Of a DNA stretch of 36,363 nt, positions 26,498 to 35,926 are shown in pieces; the stretch's first letter is position 1, and each line of letters starts with the position of its first letter. The translations under genes were made by a program, and so were the position numbers. The stretch is from assembly GCA_047517485.1 (NCBI GenBank), contig JAKZSU010000239.1, positions 1 to 36,363 on the forward strand. Reading direction: 5' to 3'. The notes below the pieces were generated by a model. That model saw only the letters and a list, made by a program, of their open reading frames with translations, was not told the origin of the DNA and did no database searches. Source of the DNA: JAKZSU01 sp047517485. Lineage in GTDB: Bacteria; Pseudomonadota; Alphaproteobacteria; UBA7887.

Positions 26498-26739
26498 TAT
26501 CATGGCGAACTCTGGTATTCGGCGCACGATTGAGACCGCGGTCGTAATGTTCGCCACAAAGTTTGGTAGTGAAGTCGAAGCAGGGACCCTAGAGGTAGAT
26601 TGTGGCGCGCATGTGTTCTATGAACGTTCTTTTTAAGAATACGTCCCAGGACGAATATTATGACATGAACATTATAAATAATGCCGCTTTATCAAAGTGT
26701 AATGAGTGGTTGTTGTGATGATAAGTTATCAATAGTAGC
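26498..26739. other. AT-rich spacer between the mraZ promoter and rnpB
   Basis: About 240 bases, clearly AT-richer than the rest of the window, with no convincing gene on either strand. Possible sites are a TTATAAT-like hexamer near 26672-26680 and a perfect 13-base palindrome TGATAAGTTATCA at 26719-26731, just beyond the 3' end of rnpB. No stem-loop followed by a T-run was seen, so no terminator is called for rnpB. Confidence 0.5.
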
Positions 26740-27132
<393 letters not shown>

Positions 27133-27141
27133 ATAGCCTTG

Positions 27142-28974
27142 CTACTGATCAGCGGCATCGCCGTCAAGCGCGGCGCCCGCGCGCAACGCCTCGTCCCGCT
27201 CGGCGAGGGCGAGCCAGCGTTCCTCGGCGGTGGCGAGAGCGGCCCGCGCCGCCGACAATTCGGCGCCGATGGCATCGAACGCCGCGCGATCGCGGGTGTA
27301 GAAGTCGGGGTCGGCCAAGTCCGCTTCGTGGGCGGCGATGACCGCCGCGAAATCGGCGATCTGCGCCGGCAGTGACTCGAGCTCGCGCTGGTCTTTGTAG
27401 CCGAGTTTTTGCCGGGCCGATTTGGGCTTGGCCGGTTTCGCCTTGGCGGCGCGGGTCGCCGATATCGCCGCCACCGGCGTGCCGCGGGTGCGCGCCATAT
27501 CGGTCCAGCCGCCGACATGGATATCGGCCGTCCCGTCGCCCGCCATCCAAATCGTCGTGGTCGCCAAGCGATCGATGAAGTCGCGATCGTGGCTCACCAT
27601 CAAAACGGTGCCGTCATAGTCGGACAGCACTTCCTGCAGCAGATCGAGAGTTTCCAGGTCGAGATCGTTGGTCGGCTCGTCGAGGACCAGAAGGTTGCTC
27701 GGCCGGGCGAACAGCATAGCGAGGAGAAGGCGCGCCTTCTCGCCGCCGGACAGGCTGGAGACCGGGCTTTTGGCTTGCGATTCGGCGAACAGAAAATCAC
27801 TGAGGAACCCCACCACATGCTTTGGCCGGCCGTGCACGGTGACCGTGTCGCCGCCGGCCGGGCACAGGGTCTCCCACAAGGTCGCCGCCGGATCGAGCGC
27901 CGACCGCCCTTGATCGAAGGTCACCACCTGCAGCCCGGTACCGAGCCCGAGGGTTCCGCCGTCGGCTGCGAGCTCACCAGTGAGCAGACGCAATGCGGTG
28001 GTCTTGCCGGCGCCGTTGGGACCGGTAAAGGCCACCCGATCGCCGCGCATGATGCGGATCGACAGCGCATCGACGACGGCGCGCCCGTCGTAGGCCTTGG
28101 CCAGCGAGTCGGCGTCGATCACCACCCGACCGCCGGTCTCGGCGGCGCCAAGCGAAAGCTTTACCGTGCCGGTCGGGGTCCGTGCCGCCCGGCGTTCGGC
28201 GCGCAACGCCTGAAGCGCGCGCAGCCGCCCCTGATTGCGCCGCCGCCGGGCGGTGACGCCCTTGTGCAGCCAGGCCTGCTCGACCGCCAATTTCTGATCG
28301 AGGCGCGCGCGGGTGCGGGCCTCGTCGTCGGCGACCTCGGCGCGCCAATCCTCGAATCCCTCGAAACCGCGCTCGGCGACGCGGAGGATGCCGCGATCGA
28401 GCCACGCGGTGCGCCGCGCGATGCGCGCCAGCAGCGCGCGATCATGGCTGATCATCACCACCGCACCGCGAAACGCCGCGAGGCGCGCCTCGAGCCATTC
28501 GATGGCGGGCAGGTCGAGATCGTTGGTCGGCTCGTCGAGGAGCAACAATTCGGGCTCGCCGACCAGCGCGGCCGCGAGCCCGGCGCGGCGCGCCTCGCCC
28601 CCCGACAGGGTGTCCAAGCGCCGCTCCGGCGCCAGGCCGAGCGGCGCCAAGGCAGCCTCGACCTGGTGCGGCGGTGCCGGGATCGCGCCGCCGGCGACAT
28701 AGGCGGCGACGGTCGAAAAATCTCCGAAGTCAACCGCCTGCGCGAGGTGACCGATGCGCAAGCCCGGCCGCGCCCAGCGTTCACCATGGTCGGGGTCGCC
28801 ATCGCCGGCGATCAACCCGAGCAAGGTCGATTTGCCGCCACCGTTGCGGCCGACCAGACACAGTCGATCGTCGGGCCCAAGGGTGAGATCGACGCCGGAA
28901 AACAGTGGCTCGGCGCCAAAGCGCACGGAAATATCGCGAAGGGAAAATATGGGTGGCGGCATGGCCGGGGTCAT
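27142..28974 (-). CDS. uup: ABC-F family ATPase, Uup-like
   Basis: A 610-residue cytosolic protein with two ABC ATPase domains in tandem and no membrane segments, which defines the ABC-F family of ribosome-associated ATPases. Domain 1 has Walker A VGRNGGGKST (41-50), LSGGEARR and LLLLDEPTNDLDLP. Domain 2 has Walker A GPNGAGKTT, signature LSGGEKARLLLAM and LVLDEPTNDLDLE. An Arg-rich linker (KGVTARRRRNQGRLRALQ) joins them. A Lys/Pro-rich stretch and a C-terminal helical hairpin (QRELESLPAQIADF..., DPDFYTRDRAAFDAI) are typical of Uup. ATG 28974 or ATG 28962 could be the start; neither has a strong Shine-Dalgarno. It is separated from groEL by a terminator. Confidence 0.92.
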   Translation of the reverse strand: MTPAMPPPIFSLRDISVRFGAEPLFSGVDLTLGPDDRLCLVGRNGGGKSTLLGLIAGDGDPDHGERWARPGLRIGHLAQAVDFGDFSTVAAYVAGGAIPAPPHQVEAALAPLGLAPERRLDTLSGGEARRAGLAAALVGEPELLLLDEPTNDLDLPAIEWLEARLAAFRGAVVMISHDRALLARIARRTAWLDRGILRVAERGFEGFEDWRAEVADDEARTRARLDQKLAVEQAWLHKGVTARRRRNQGRLRALQALRAERRAARTPTGTVKLSLGAAETGGRVVIDADSLAKAYDGRAVVDALSIRIMRGDRVAFTGPNGAGKTTALRLLTGELAADGGTLGLGTGLQVVTFDQGRSALDPAATLWETLCPAGGDTVTVHGRPKHVVGFLSDFLFAESQAKSPVSSLSGGEKARLLLAMLFARPSNLLVLDEPTNDLDLETLDLLQEVLSDYDGTVLMVSHDRDFIDRLATTTIWMAGDGTADIHVGGWTDMARTRGTPVAAISATRAAKAKPAKPKSARQKLGYKDQRELESLPAQIADFAAVIAAHEADLADPDFYTRDRAAFDAIGAELSAARAALATAEERWLALAERDEALRAGAALDGDAADQ

Positions 28975-28979
28975 AACAC

Positions 28980-29014
28980 AAAAAAAGCGGGCCGCGTCAT
29001 CGGACGCGACCCGC
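28980..29014 (-). terminator. rho-independent terminator of groESL
   Basis: On the minus strand GCGGGTCGCGTC (29014-29003), loop CGAT and GACGCGGCCCGC (28998-28987) form a 12-pair stem with one G-T wobble, followed by seven T (28986-28980). It sits 31 bases after the groEL stop and overlaps the region just upstream of the uup start. Confidence 0.92.
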
Positions 29015-29044
29015 TCGTAGCAGTTGGGTGGTGGAGGCTTGGCT

Positions 29045-30715
<1,671 letters not shown>

Positions 30716-30736
30716 TTTAGGACACTCCTCTTTTGG

Positions 30737-31060
30737 TTAAGCGGCTTTGCGCTTGCTTTTGGATTTCGCCGCGCCCTCGAGGACGCCCATGATGTCGGAC
30801 TCTTTCATGATCATCAGGTCTTCGCCGTTGATCGTGACTTCGGTACCCGACCACTTGCCGAACAGAATACGGTCGCCGACCGCGACGTCCGGGTTTACCA
30901 ACTCGCCGCGCTCGTCGCGCGCGCCGGGTCCGACCGACAGGATTTCACCCTGGCTCGGCTTCTCTTTCGCTGTGTCCGGAATGATGATGCCACCGGCGGA
31001 GCGCTCGTCTTCGTCGAGCCGCCGCACCAACACCCGGTCATGCAAAGGACGGAATTTCAT
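30737..31060 (-). CDS. groES: co-chaperonin GroES
   Basis: GroES is the seven-subunit lid of GroEL. The 107-residue chain starts MKFRPLHDRVLVRRLDEDE, has the mobile-loop region SAGGIIIPDTAKEKP (residues 21-35), VGPGARDERGELV, the GDRILFGKWSGTEV strand and a C-terminal IMKESDIMGVLEG. The Lys/Arg/Ser-rich extension (AAKSKSKRKAA) makes it slightly longer than the usual 95-97 residues. ATG 31060 is the conserved start; the open frame extends further upstream, but that part crosses the leader. It is the first gene of the groESL operon. Confidence 0.97.
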   Translation of the reverse strand: MKFRPLHDRVLVRRLDEDERSAGGIIIPDTAKEKPSQGEILSVGPGARDERGELVNPDVAVGDRILFGKWSGTEVTINGEDLMIMKESDIMGVLEGAAKSKSKRKAA

Positions 31061-31116
31061 AATGTTATGTCCCTTATTGCTGCCTGTGGATCGCTGTTGC
31101 CGATCCCTGTGAACGA

Positions 31117-31153
31117 ATTTGTCAGCACTCACACGAGGAGAGTGCTGACAAAT
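31117..31153 (-). promoter_or_regulatory. CIRCE operator (HrcA-binding site) of groESL
   Basis: ATTTGTCAGCACTC (31117-31130), a 9-base spacer and GAGTGCTGACAAAT (31140-31153) form a perfect 14-base inverted repeat. The inner arms match CIRCE (TTAGCACTC-N9-GAGTGCTAA) apart from TTA to TGA/TCA at the outer edge. It lies in the leader, 57 bases upstream of the groES ATG and just downstream of the promoter, where HrcA repression of heat-shock operons usually acts. hrcA itself is not in this window. Confidence 0.95.
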
Positions 31154-31161
31154 GCGGCTCG

Positions 31162-31191
31162 GTATTTGGGCAATTCCGCGCCCGCTGTCAA
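31162..31191 (-). promoter_or_regulatory. sigma-70-type promoter of groESL
   Basis: On the minus strand a consensus -35, TTGACA (31191-31186), is followed after 17-18 bases by CAAATA/AAATAC (31168-31162), a fair alphaproteobacterial -10. Transcription would start just upstream of or within the CIRCE, consistent with HrcA control of a vegetative promoter. Confidence 0.7.
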
Positions 31192-31308
31192 GGGCGTTCC
31201 TGGGTTAATTTATCAGCAGTCGCGGGACTCCGCTGCTAAATATCTGTTTTTTAAACATTTTTTTACCAAATAAGACTTTTCATCATGGCCTCTAGATGAC
31301 ACTTTTTT

Positions 31309-31335
31309 AACCGGAGAAACCGGAGATACCAGAGA
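31309..31335. repeat. three 9-bp tandem units upstream of usg
   Basis: AACCGGAGA (31309-31317), AACCGGAGA (31318-31326) and TACCAGAGA (31327-31335) are direct tandem copies, two identical and one with two changes. They lie 37 bases before the usg start, probably in its leader. Three units are few, so chance or slippage expansion is possible. Confidence 0.6.
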
Positions 31336-31372
31336 CCTCGGCCACGGCGATTGAAATGAAGTGGAGCCACCG

Positions 31373-31651
31373 ATGTCACAACGCCGCCGCATGGTTACCG
31401 AGCTCGAGTTGCAAGGATACCGGCTGACCACCGCCGAAATCCTCTACCGCCTGCCCGATCACCACTCTTTGCTGCAGACCTATGTCTGGCAAAACTACGA
31501 TCTCGCGCCGCGCTATCCGGTGCTCGAACGATTCCTCGCCTATTGGCGGCGCGAATTGGACGGCCCGTTGCACTCGGTACGGATCGCGTCGGCGCCGGTG
31601 TTCCAGCCGCGTAGCGTCCGCCACGCCCGCCACCTTCTTACTATCCAATAA
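31373..31651 (+). CDS. usg: Usg-family small protein
   Basis: A 92-residue protein matching the small alphaproteobacterial Usg family as I recall it: QGYRLTTAEILYRLPDHHSLLQTYVWQNYDLAPRYPVLERFLAYWRRELDGPLHSVRIA is the conserved core, here quoted only by its landmarks YRLTTAEILY, LPDH, QNYDLAP and ELDGPLHSV. The biochemical role of the family is not established; its old link to tryptophan synthesis comes from gene neighbourhood. ATG 31373 has GTGGAG ending 7 bases upstream; GTG 31361 would add four residues. It is divergent from groES, the gap holding the groESL control region. Its last codons fall within a 15-bp tandem repeat. Confidence 0.8.
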   Translation: MSQRRRMVTELELQGYRLTTAEILYRLPDHHSLLQTYVWQNYDLAPRYPVLERFLAYWRRELDGPLHSVRIASAPVFQPRSVRHARHLLTIQ

Positions 31652-31687
31652 CCCGGGGGCCAATAACCCGGGCGCCAATAACCCGGG
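31645..31687. repeat. three 15-bp tandem repeats across the usg stop codon
   Basis: CCAATAACCCGGG occurs at 31645-31657, 31660-31672 and 31675-31687, an exact 15-bp period with two variable bases between units. The first copy contains the usg stop codon TAA (31649-31651), and each copy repeats the same TAA in the same frame, so usg carries three in-frame stops. Each unit also contains the palindrome CCCGGG. Confidence 0.85.
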
Positions 31688-31765
31688 CCGGTCGGTCATC
31701 GCCAATCCAGACGCGCCTTGCTATTAATCTGACCCCTCGTTGGTTCGGATTACGGAGTGGGCGCG

Positions 31766-32596
31766 ATGGACGAGCAAATTCAACAAACCACCGAACTGGT
31801 CATGGCGTTGATCGCCGCCTTTGGGCTGCACGTGATCGGCGCCATCCTGATACTCGTGCTCGGCTGGATCGCCGCCGGATGGGCGAAGAAAGCGATCATT
31901 CGGGTGCTGTCGCGCACCGACCGGGTCGACCCGATGCTGCGCGGCTTTATCGCCAGCTTCGCGCGCTACGGCATCATCGCCTTTACCCGTCTCGCGGTGC
32001 TGTCGAAATTCGGCATCCAGACCGCGAGTCTGATCGCGGTGATGGGGGCGCTCGGCCTCGCCATCGGCCTCGCCCTACAAGGCACGCTCGGACACATCGC
32101 CGCTGGGGTGATGATCCTGATCTTCCGCCCTTTCAAGGTCGGCGATTACGTCGAGGTCGGCGGCCACGGCGGCACCGTCAAAATGGTCACCCTGTTCACC
32201 ACCGAACTCGCCACCCCCGACAATGTGCGGATCCTCGTGCCCAATGGGCAAATCTGGGAGTCGGCGGTGCGCAACTACAGCTATTACGACACCCGCCGCC
32301 CCGATATGGCGCTCGGCATCGCCTATGAGGCCGATATCGACCGCGCGATCGCCGCGGTCAATGCCCTCATCGCCGCCGACCCTCGGGCGATGGCCGAGCC
32401 CGAACCGCTGGTGGTGGTCGGCGAGCTCGGCGCCAGCTCGGTCGACCTGACGAATCGTATCTGGTGCGCGCGCGGCGATTATTGGGGGCTTCGCTTCGAC
32501 CTCACCAAGGCGCTCAAGGAACGCATGGATGCCGAGGGCATTTCAATTCCGTATCCCCAACGCGACGTCCATATGATCCCCGCCGCAGGCGACTAG
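31766..32596 (+). CDS. small mechanosensitive channel, MscS family
   Basis: A 276-residue inner-membrane channel expected to open on hypo-osmotic shock. There are three hydrophobic spans (about 20-42, 61-80 and 84-116). The third is the glycine/alanine-rich pore helix (SLIAVMGALGLAIGLALQGTLGHIAAGVMI, landmarks GALGLAIGLALQ) followed by the family signature RPFKVGDYVEVGGHGGTV, which begins the beta domain. The C-terminal half (VPNGQIWESAVRNYSYYDTRR and an alpha/beta tail) is the cytoplasmic cage. ATG 31766 has GGAG about 8 bases upstream; GTG 31757 would add three residues. The next gene follows after only 5 bases, suggesting co-transcription. Confidence 0.92.
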   Translation: MDEQIQQTTELVMALIAAFGLHVIGAILILVLGWIAAGWAKKAIIRVLSRTDRVDPMLRGFIASFARYGIIAFTRLAVLSKFGIQTASLIAVMGALGLAIGLALQGTLGHIAAGVMILIFRPFKVGDYVEVGGHGGTVKMVTLFTTELATPDNVRILVPNGQIWESAVRNYSYYDTRRPDMALGIAYEADIDRAIAAVNALIAADPRAMAEPEPLVVVGELGASSVDLTNRIWCARGDYWGLRFDLTKALKERMDAEGISIPYPQRDVHMIPAAGD

Positions 32597-32601
32597 GCGC
32601 C

Positions 32602-33489
32602 ATGTCGGTTAATCAGATTGGCGATCTCACGGTAACCCGGGTGATCGAGACCGAGGGCCCCGAGTTCGACCCGACGACGTTCTATCCCGATTGCACCTGG
32701 GAGAATCTGGCGCCGCTTCGCGACTGGCTCGAGCCGCGCTTTCTCGACCCGGCAACCGGCAAACTCAACATGGCGATGCAGAGTTATGTCATTCGCACCG
32801 CGCATCACACGGTGCTGGTCGACAGTTGCGTCGGCGAACACAAGCCACGCCGCTTCGGCGCCGATTGGAACATGCGCACGAACACCAAATATTTGGCCAA
32901 TCTGGCGACGGCGGGCTTTCGGCCCGGCGACATCGACGTGGTGATGTGCACCCACCTGCACCCCGATCATGTCGGCTGGAACACCCGTCTTGTCGATGGC
33001 CGATGGGTCCCGACGTTTCCCAACGCCCGCTATCTGTTCGCCCGCGATGAATTTGCTTTCTGGCAGGCCAAGAGCGCCAAGGATCCACGCAAGTACGACG
33101 ACGGTGCGTTCGCCGACAGCGTGCTGCCGATCGTCGAGGCGGGCCGCGAGCTGCTCGTCGATCACGATCACGCGGTCGACGACACGCTGTGGCTCGAACC
33201 ATCGCCGGGTCACACCCCGGGGCACGTCAGCGTGCGCCTGGCATCGGGCGGCGCGGACGCGGTAATGTCGGGCGACCTGATGCATACGGTGCTGCAAATC
33301 GCCCTCCCCGACTGGTCGTCGGGCGCGTGTTTTGACAAAGACCTGTCGCGCGCCACCCGCCACGCCTTTCTCGACCGCTATTGCGAGTCGGGAACCGTGG
33401 TGATGCCGGCGCACTTCCCCTCGCCCTCGTTCGGCCACGTCGTGCGCGACGGCGATGGCTATGGCTGGTGCTATATCGGCGAAGAGTGA
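32602..33489 (+). CDS. metallo-beta-lactamase-fold hydrolase
   Basis: A 295-residue MBL-fold protein. The di-metal site is complete: THLHPDHVGW (H118, H120, D122, H123), H204/H208 in SPGHTPGHVS, D225 in MSGDLMHT and H271 in MPAHFPSP. The overall layout (an N-terminal strand region with SYVIRTAHHTVLVDSCVG, and NARYLFARDEF after the metal loop) resembles the lactonase/hydrolase branch of the fold, so a small ester or lactone substrate is possible, but nothing fixes it. No signal peptide is seen, so it should be cytosolic. It starts 5 bases after the channel gene stop. Confidence 0.88.
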   Translation: MSVNQIGDLTVTRVIETEGPEFDPTTFYPDCTWENLAPLRDWLEPRFLDPATGKLNMAMQSYVIRTAHHTVLVDSCVGEHKPRRFGADWNMRTNTKYLANLATAGFRPGDIDVVMCTHLHPDHVGWNTRLVDGRWVPTFPNARYLFARDEFAFWQAKSAKDPRKYDDGAFADSVLPIVEAGRELLVDHDHAVDDTLWLEPSPGHTPGHVSVRLASGGADAVMSGDLMHTVLQIALPDWSSGACFDKDLSRATRHAFLDRYCESGTVVMPAHFPSPSFGHVVRDGDGYGWCYIGEE

Positions 33490-33885
33490 GGCGGCGATTA
33501 CGGGTCGGCGGACTCCTGTCAAAATCGCGTCGGCGTACGCGCGATGAAAGAAATCGCAACGTCAGCTTATCGGCACCTTCCGTCCGCTTTCGAAGATAGT
33601 GCGGACCCGACGGAGTCGTCCGGAAATTGGCCGCTGTTTACCCAATGTATGGACCGGCTGCGTTTCGCCAGAGAGAGTTTTGCAGGATATCGGAAGTCGC
33701 TGATATGTATCCGGCCTGTTCGATCGGCACGCGGGCCGTGGCCATGATGGGAATACGCACGCGCCATTGGTCTCATTAGGAGACAGGTTGACGAGCAACC
33801 ATTTGGGTAATCAGACTTTGGGTGCGTTTCTTGGTCCGTTCCATGCATTCATCTCAATCGCGAACTTAAGCGAGGGTCTCGCGGA
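33490..33885. other. gene-free stretch before the IS110 remnant
   Basis: About 400 bases in which no recognisable gene was found. Short frames exist on both strands (33544-33747 plus; 33562-33798 minus) but show no family motif and overlap each other. The base composition is less GC-rich than the MBL gene. Bases from about 33770 onward may be the non-coding end of the IS110 remnant, since that family has no terminal inverted repeats to mark its edge. Confidence 0.5.
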
Positions 33886-34150
33886 TTAGACCGCGGTCAC
33901 CTCGATACGGTTGGTGTCGAATGCCTTGCCGTGCCTCAGGACACTCCAGGCGATACGCGCGAGCTTGTTGGCCAAGGCAGCGGCCAACTTGTTCTTGTGC
34001 ATGCGTTGCGAGGCCTGCTCGAGCCACGGCCCGAAGCTGAATTTCTGCCAATTCTTGGGGCGCATCAGGATGACGTGAGCGGCCTGCACGAACAGGGTGC
34101 GCAGAGTGCGGCTGCCGCCAAAGTGACCACCGTTTCGGACTCCAACAAGG
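33886..34150 (-). pseudogene. IS110-family transposase remnant, C-terminal part
   Basis: A minus-strand frame of about 88 residues ending in TAA 33886 reads GGHFGGSRTLRTLFVQAAHVIL, RPKNW, WLEQASQRMHKNKLAAALANKLARIAW and SVLRHGKAFD (quoted by landmarks). The ALANKLARIAW segment and the RTLRTLFVQAAHV helix belong to the C-terminal serine-type domain (Transposase_20) of IS110/IS1111 enzymes. The N-terminal DEDD domain is missing: going upstream the similarity stops near 34150 and no suitable start exists, so it is a decayed copy. Residue 67 from the end (GTG 34089) is only an internal codon. It lies next to an intact IS1182-like element. Confidence 0.75.
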
Positions 34151-34329
34151 GAGATGGCATCTGAGGCACGTCGGCAAATTTGGAGAGATCGATAGCCCGT
34201 TAATTGATGAGGATCATGAAGATAACTCGGTGCGGACGTTCCCAGGCTCGAGCGACGATATTTAGCTGCGGCTCACTGTGACTCTGGAGCGATGTTTCGA
34301 AATGGCTTGGAATCCGGGATACTTCGAAC

Positions 34330-34351
34330 TAGCAGTCTGTCGGACTTTGGG
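34330..34351 (+). repeat. left terminal inverted repeat of the IS1182-like element
   Basis: The 22-base end TAGCAGTCTGTCGG...GGG is the exact reverse complement of 35879-35900. It lies 24 bases before the transposase start. Confidence 0.92.
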
Positions 34352-34375
34352 TTGGATTTCCCTTAGAATCGCAGG

Positions 34376-35728
34376 ATGAGCAACTTCGTGGACTGTGATC
34401 GGGACCAGGCGTTTCTGCTTCCTCCCGATCTGCGGGACTGGATCCCGTCGGATGATTTGGCGCATTTCGTGATCGAGGCGGTCGAGCGCGTCGATCTGGG
34501 CGCCTTCAAGGTGAACCATCGCGGCACCGGCTCGGCGCAGTATCACCCGCGGATGATGCTGGCGCTGCTGATCTACTGCTACGCCAACGGGATCTTTTCC
34601 AGCCGTCGGATCGAGCGGGCGACGCACCGCGATATCGGGGTTTGCTTCGTTGCGGCGAACCGTCACCCCGACCACGATACGATCGCGCGCTTCCGGCGGG
34701 AGAACTTCGCGGCGGTGTCGGAGAGCTTCTTGCAGGTTCTGCTTTTGGCCAAGGAGTTGAAGCTGTTGCGCGTGGGCTTGGTGAGCGTTGACGGCTCCAA
34801 GTTCAAGGCCAACGCCAGCAAGCATCGTTCGGTGACGTATGAGCGCGCGGGCGCGTTGATCGCCCAACTGGAAGGCGAGATCGCGGCGTTGCTGAGCCGG
34901 GCGGAGGCGGCGGACGTGGCTGGCGAGGAGGATCCCCAGGCCTTGCCGCAGGAGATTGCCCGCCGTGAGGCCTTGCGCGACAAGCTCGATGCGGCCCGTC
35001 GCCATCTGGAGGCGCAGGCTGAGGCGCGGGCGGCAGCGGAGCGCGAGGCCCACGAGGCCAAGGTGGCGGCGCGGGAGAAGCGCCGGGGTCGTGCCAAGGG
35101 CAAGCATCCGAAGCCGCCGGCCGAGACGCCGGCTGCGGACGCGCAAAGCAATCTGAGCGACCCGGACAGCCGGCTGATGCGCAAGAGCAAGCAGCATGAG
35201 TATCGCCAGGCCTACAACGCGCAGGCGGCGGTGGATGCCGGCGGCAGTCAGTTGATCGTGAGCGCGCGGGTCAGCCAATGCGCCAGCGACCGCAACGACC
35301 TGGTGGCGGACATCGCGGCGATCCCGGCGGTGCTGGGCCGGCCGGAGACGGTGCTCGCGGACAACGGCTATGCCAACGGGGCGGAGGTGGCGGCGCTCGA
35401 GGCGAGCGGCATCGAGGTCCTGGTGTCGACCGCGGCGGAAGGCCGCCGCCGAACCCACGACTTCCGCCCGGTGAAGGCTCTGCCGGCGGCAAAGGAGCCC
35501 AAGGCCGACTGGTTGAAGGCGATGGCCGAGAAGCTCGCGAGCGAACAGGGCCGTGCCCTCTACAAGCTGCGCCGGCAGACCGTCGAGCCGGTCTTCGGCG
35601 TCATCAAGGCGGTGCTCGGCTTCGCCGGGTTCTCGCTGCGCGGCCTCGATAAGGTCGAGGGCGAGTGGACCCTGGTGGCTCTCGCTTACAACTGCAAGCG
35701 CTTGCACAAGCTGAGCCTGGCGACATGA
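34376..35728 (+). CDS. IS1182-family transposase
   Basis: A 450-residue DDE transposase. The N-terminal third (FLLPPDLRDWIPSDDLAHFV, YHPRMMLALLIYCYANGIFSSRRIE) is the DUF772-type helical domain of IS5/IS1182 enzymes. Catalytic residues are D139 in SVDGSKFKANAS, D329 in VLADNGYANG and E404 in QTVEPVFGVIK. An insertion of about 110 residues after the first Asp is a charged coiled coil (EGEIAALLSRAEAADV... REALRDKLDAARRHLEAQAEAR). The C-terminus NCKRLHKL is typical. The frame is uninterrupted and all catalytic residues are present, so it looks functional. It has no relation to the flanking genes. Confidence 0.93.
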   Translation: MSNFVDCDRDQAFLLPPDLRDWIPSDDLAHFVIEAVERVDLGAFKVNHRGTGSAQYHPRMMLALLIYCYANGIFSSRRIERATHRDIGVCFVAANRHPDHDTIARFRRENFAAVSESFLQVLLLAKELKLLRVGLVSVDGSKFKANASKHRSVTYERAGALIAQLEGEIAALLSRAEAADVAGEEDPQALPQEIARREALRDKLDAARRHLEAQAEARAAAEREAHEAKVAAREKRRGRAKGKHPKPPAETPAADAQSNLSDPDSRLMRKSKQHEYRQAYNAQAAVDAGGSQLIVSARVSQCASDRNDLVADIAAIPAVLGRPETVLADNGYANGAEVAALEASGIEVLVSTAAEGRRRTHDFRPVKALPAAKEPKADWLKAMAEKLASEQGRALYKLRRQTVEPVFGVIKAVLGFAGFSLRGLDKVEGEWTLVALAYNCKRLHKLSLAT

Positions 35729-35878
35729 GGCGCCTCGGCGGAGCAGGTCGTGACAGAGCAAGCGCCCCCACGCCGCGATCCGCCGTAGAACCGGCAAACC
35801 GCCTCTATCGGGGAGGAACCAGCGCCACCTCAGCCCAACGCCAAAACCACCGGCGACAAATCCATACTCATTCGATGA

Positions 35879-35900
35879 CCCAAAGTCCGACAGACTGCTA
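35879..35900 (-). repeat. right terminal inverted repeat of the IS1182-like element
   Basis: Plus-strand CCCAAAGTCC...CTGCTA, the exact reverse complement of 34330-34351, followed by G to complete CTAG. It ends 26 bases before the stop codon of the flavoprotein gene on the opposite strand. Confidence 0.92.
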
Positions 35901-35926
35901 GCCCGCGCGACAGAAATAGCCCTCGA

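Larger units (their letters stand above)
34329..35901 (+). mobile_element. intact IS1182-like insertion sequence
   Basis: About 1.57 kb, bounded by perfect 22-base inverted repeats (34330-34351 and 35879-35900) and carrying one full transposase gene. CTAG is present at both outer edges (34329-34332 and 35898-35901). Because CTAG is palindromic it may be a 4-bp target duplication, with the element proper 34333-35897, or part of the inverted ends. No passenger gene is present. The 24 bases between the left repeat and the transposase ATG and the 150 bases after its stop are non-coding. Confidence 0.9.

Noticed and set aside
26430..26636. A 68-residue plus-strand frame upstream of mraZ
   Set aside because: Its first codons are the TGGG repeat array itself and it has no Shine-Dalgarno or recognised family. 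The regulatory reading explains the region better.
31200..31240. Imperfect palindrome (TCAGCAG...CTGCTAA) followed by T-runs, upstream of usg
   Set aside because: The stem is only about 6-7 bases, with a large loop and mismatches. No plus-strand gene ends there that would need a terminator, and it does not match CIRCE.
33544..33798. Overlapping short frames on both strands between the MBL gene and the IS110 remnant
   Set aside because: Neither shows a known motif or a convincing ribosome-binding site; they overlap each other in what looks like non-coding or decayed sequence.
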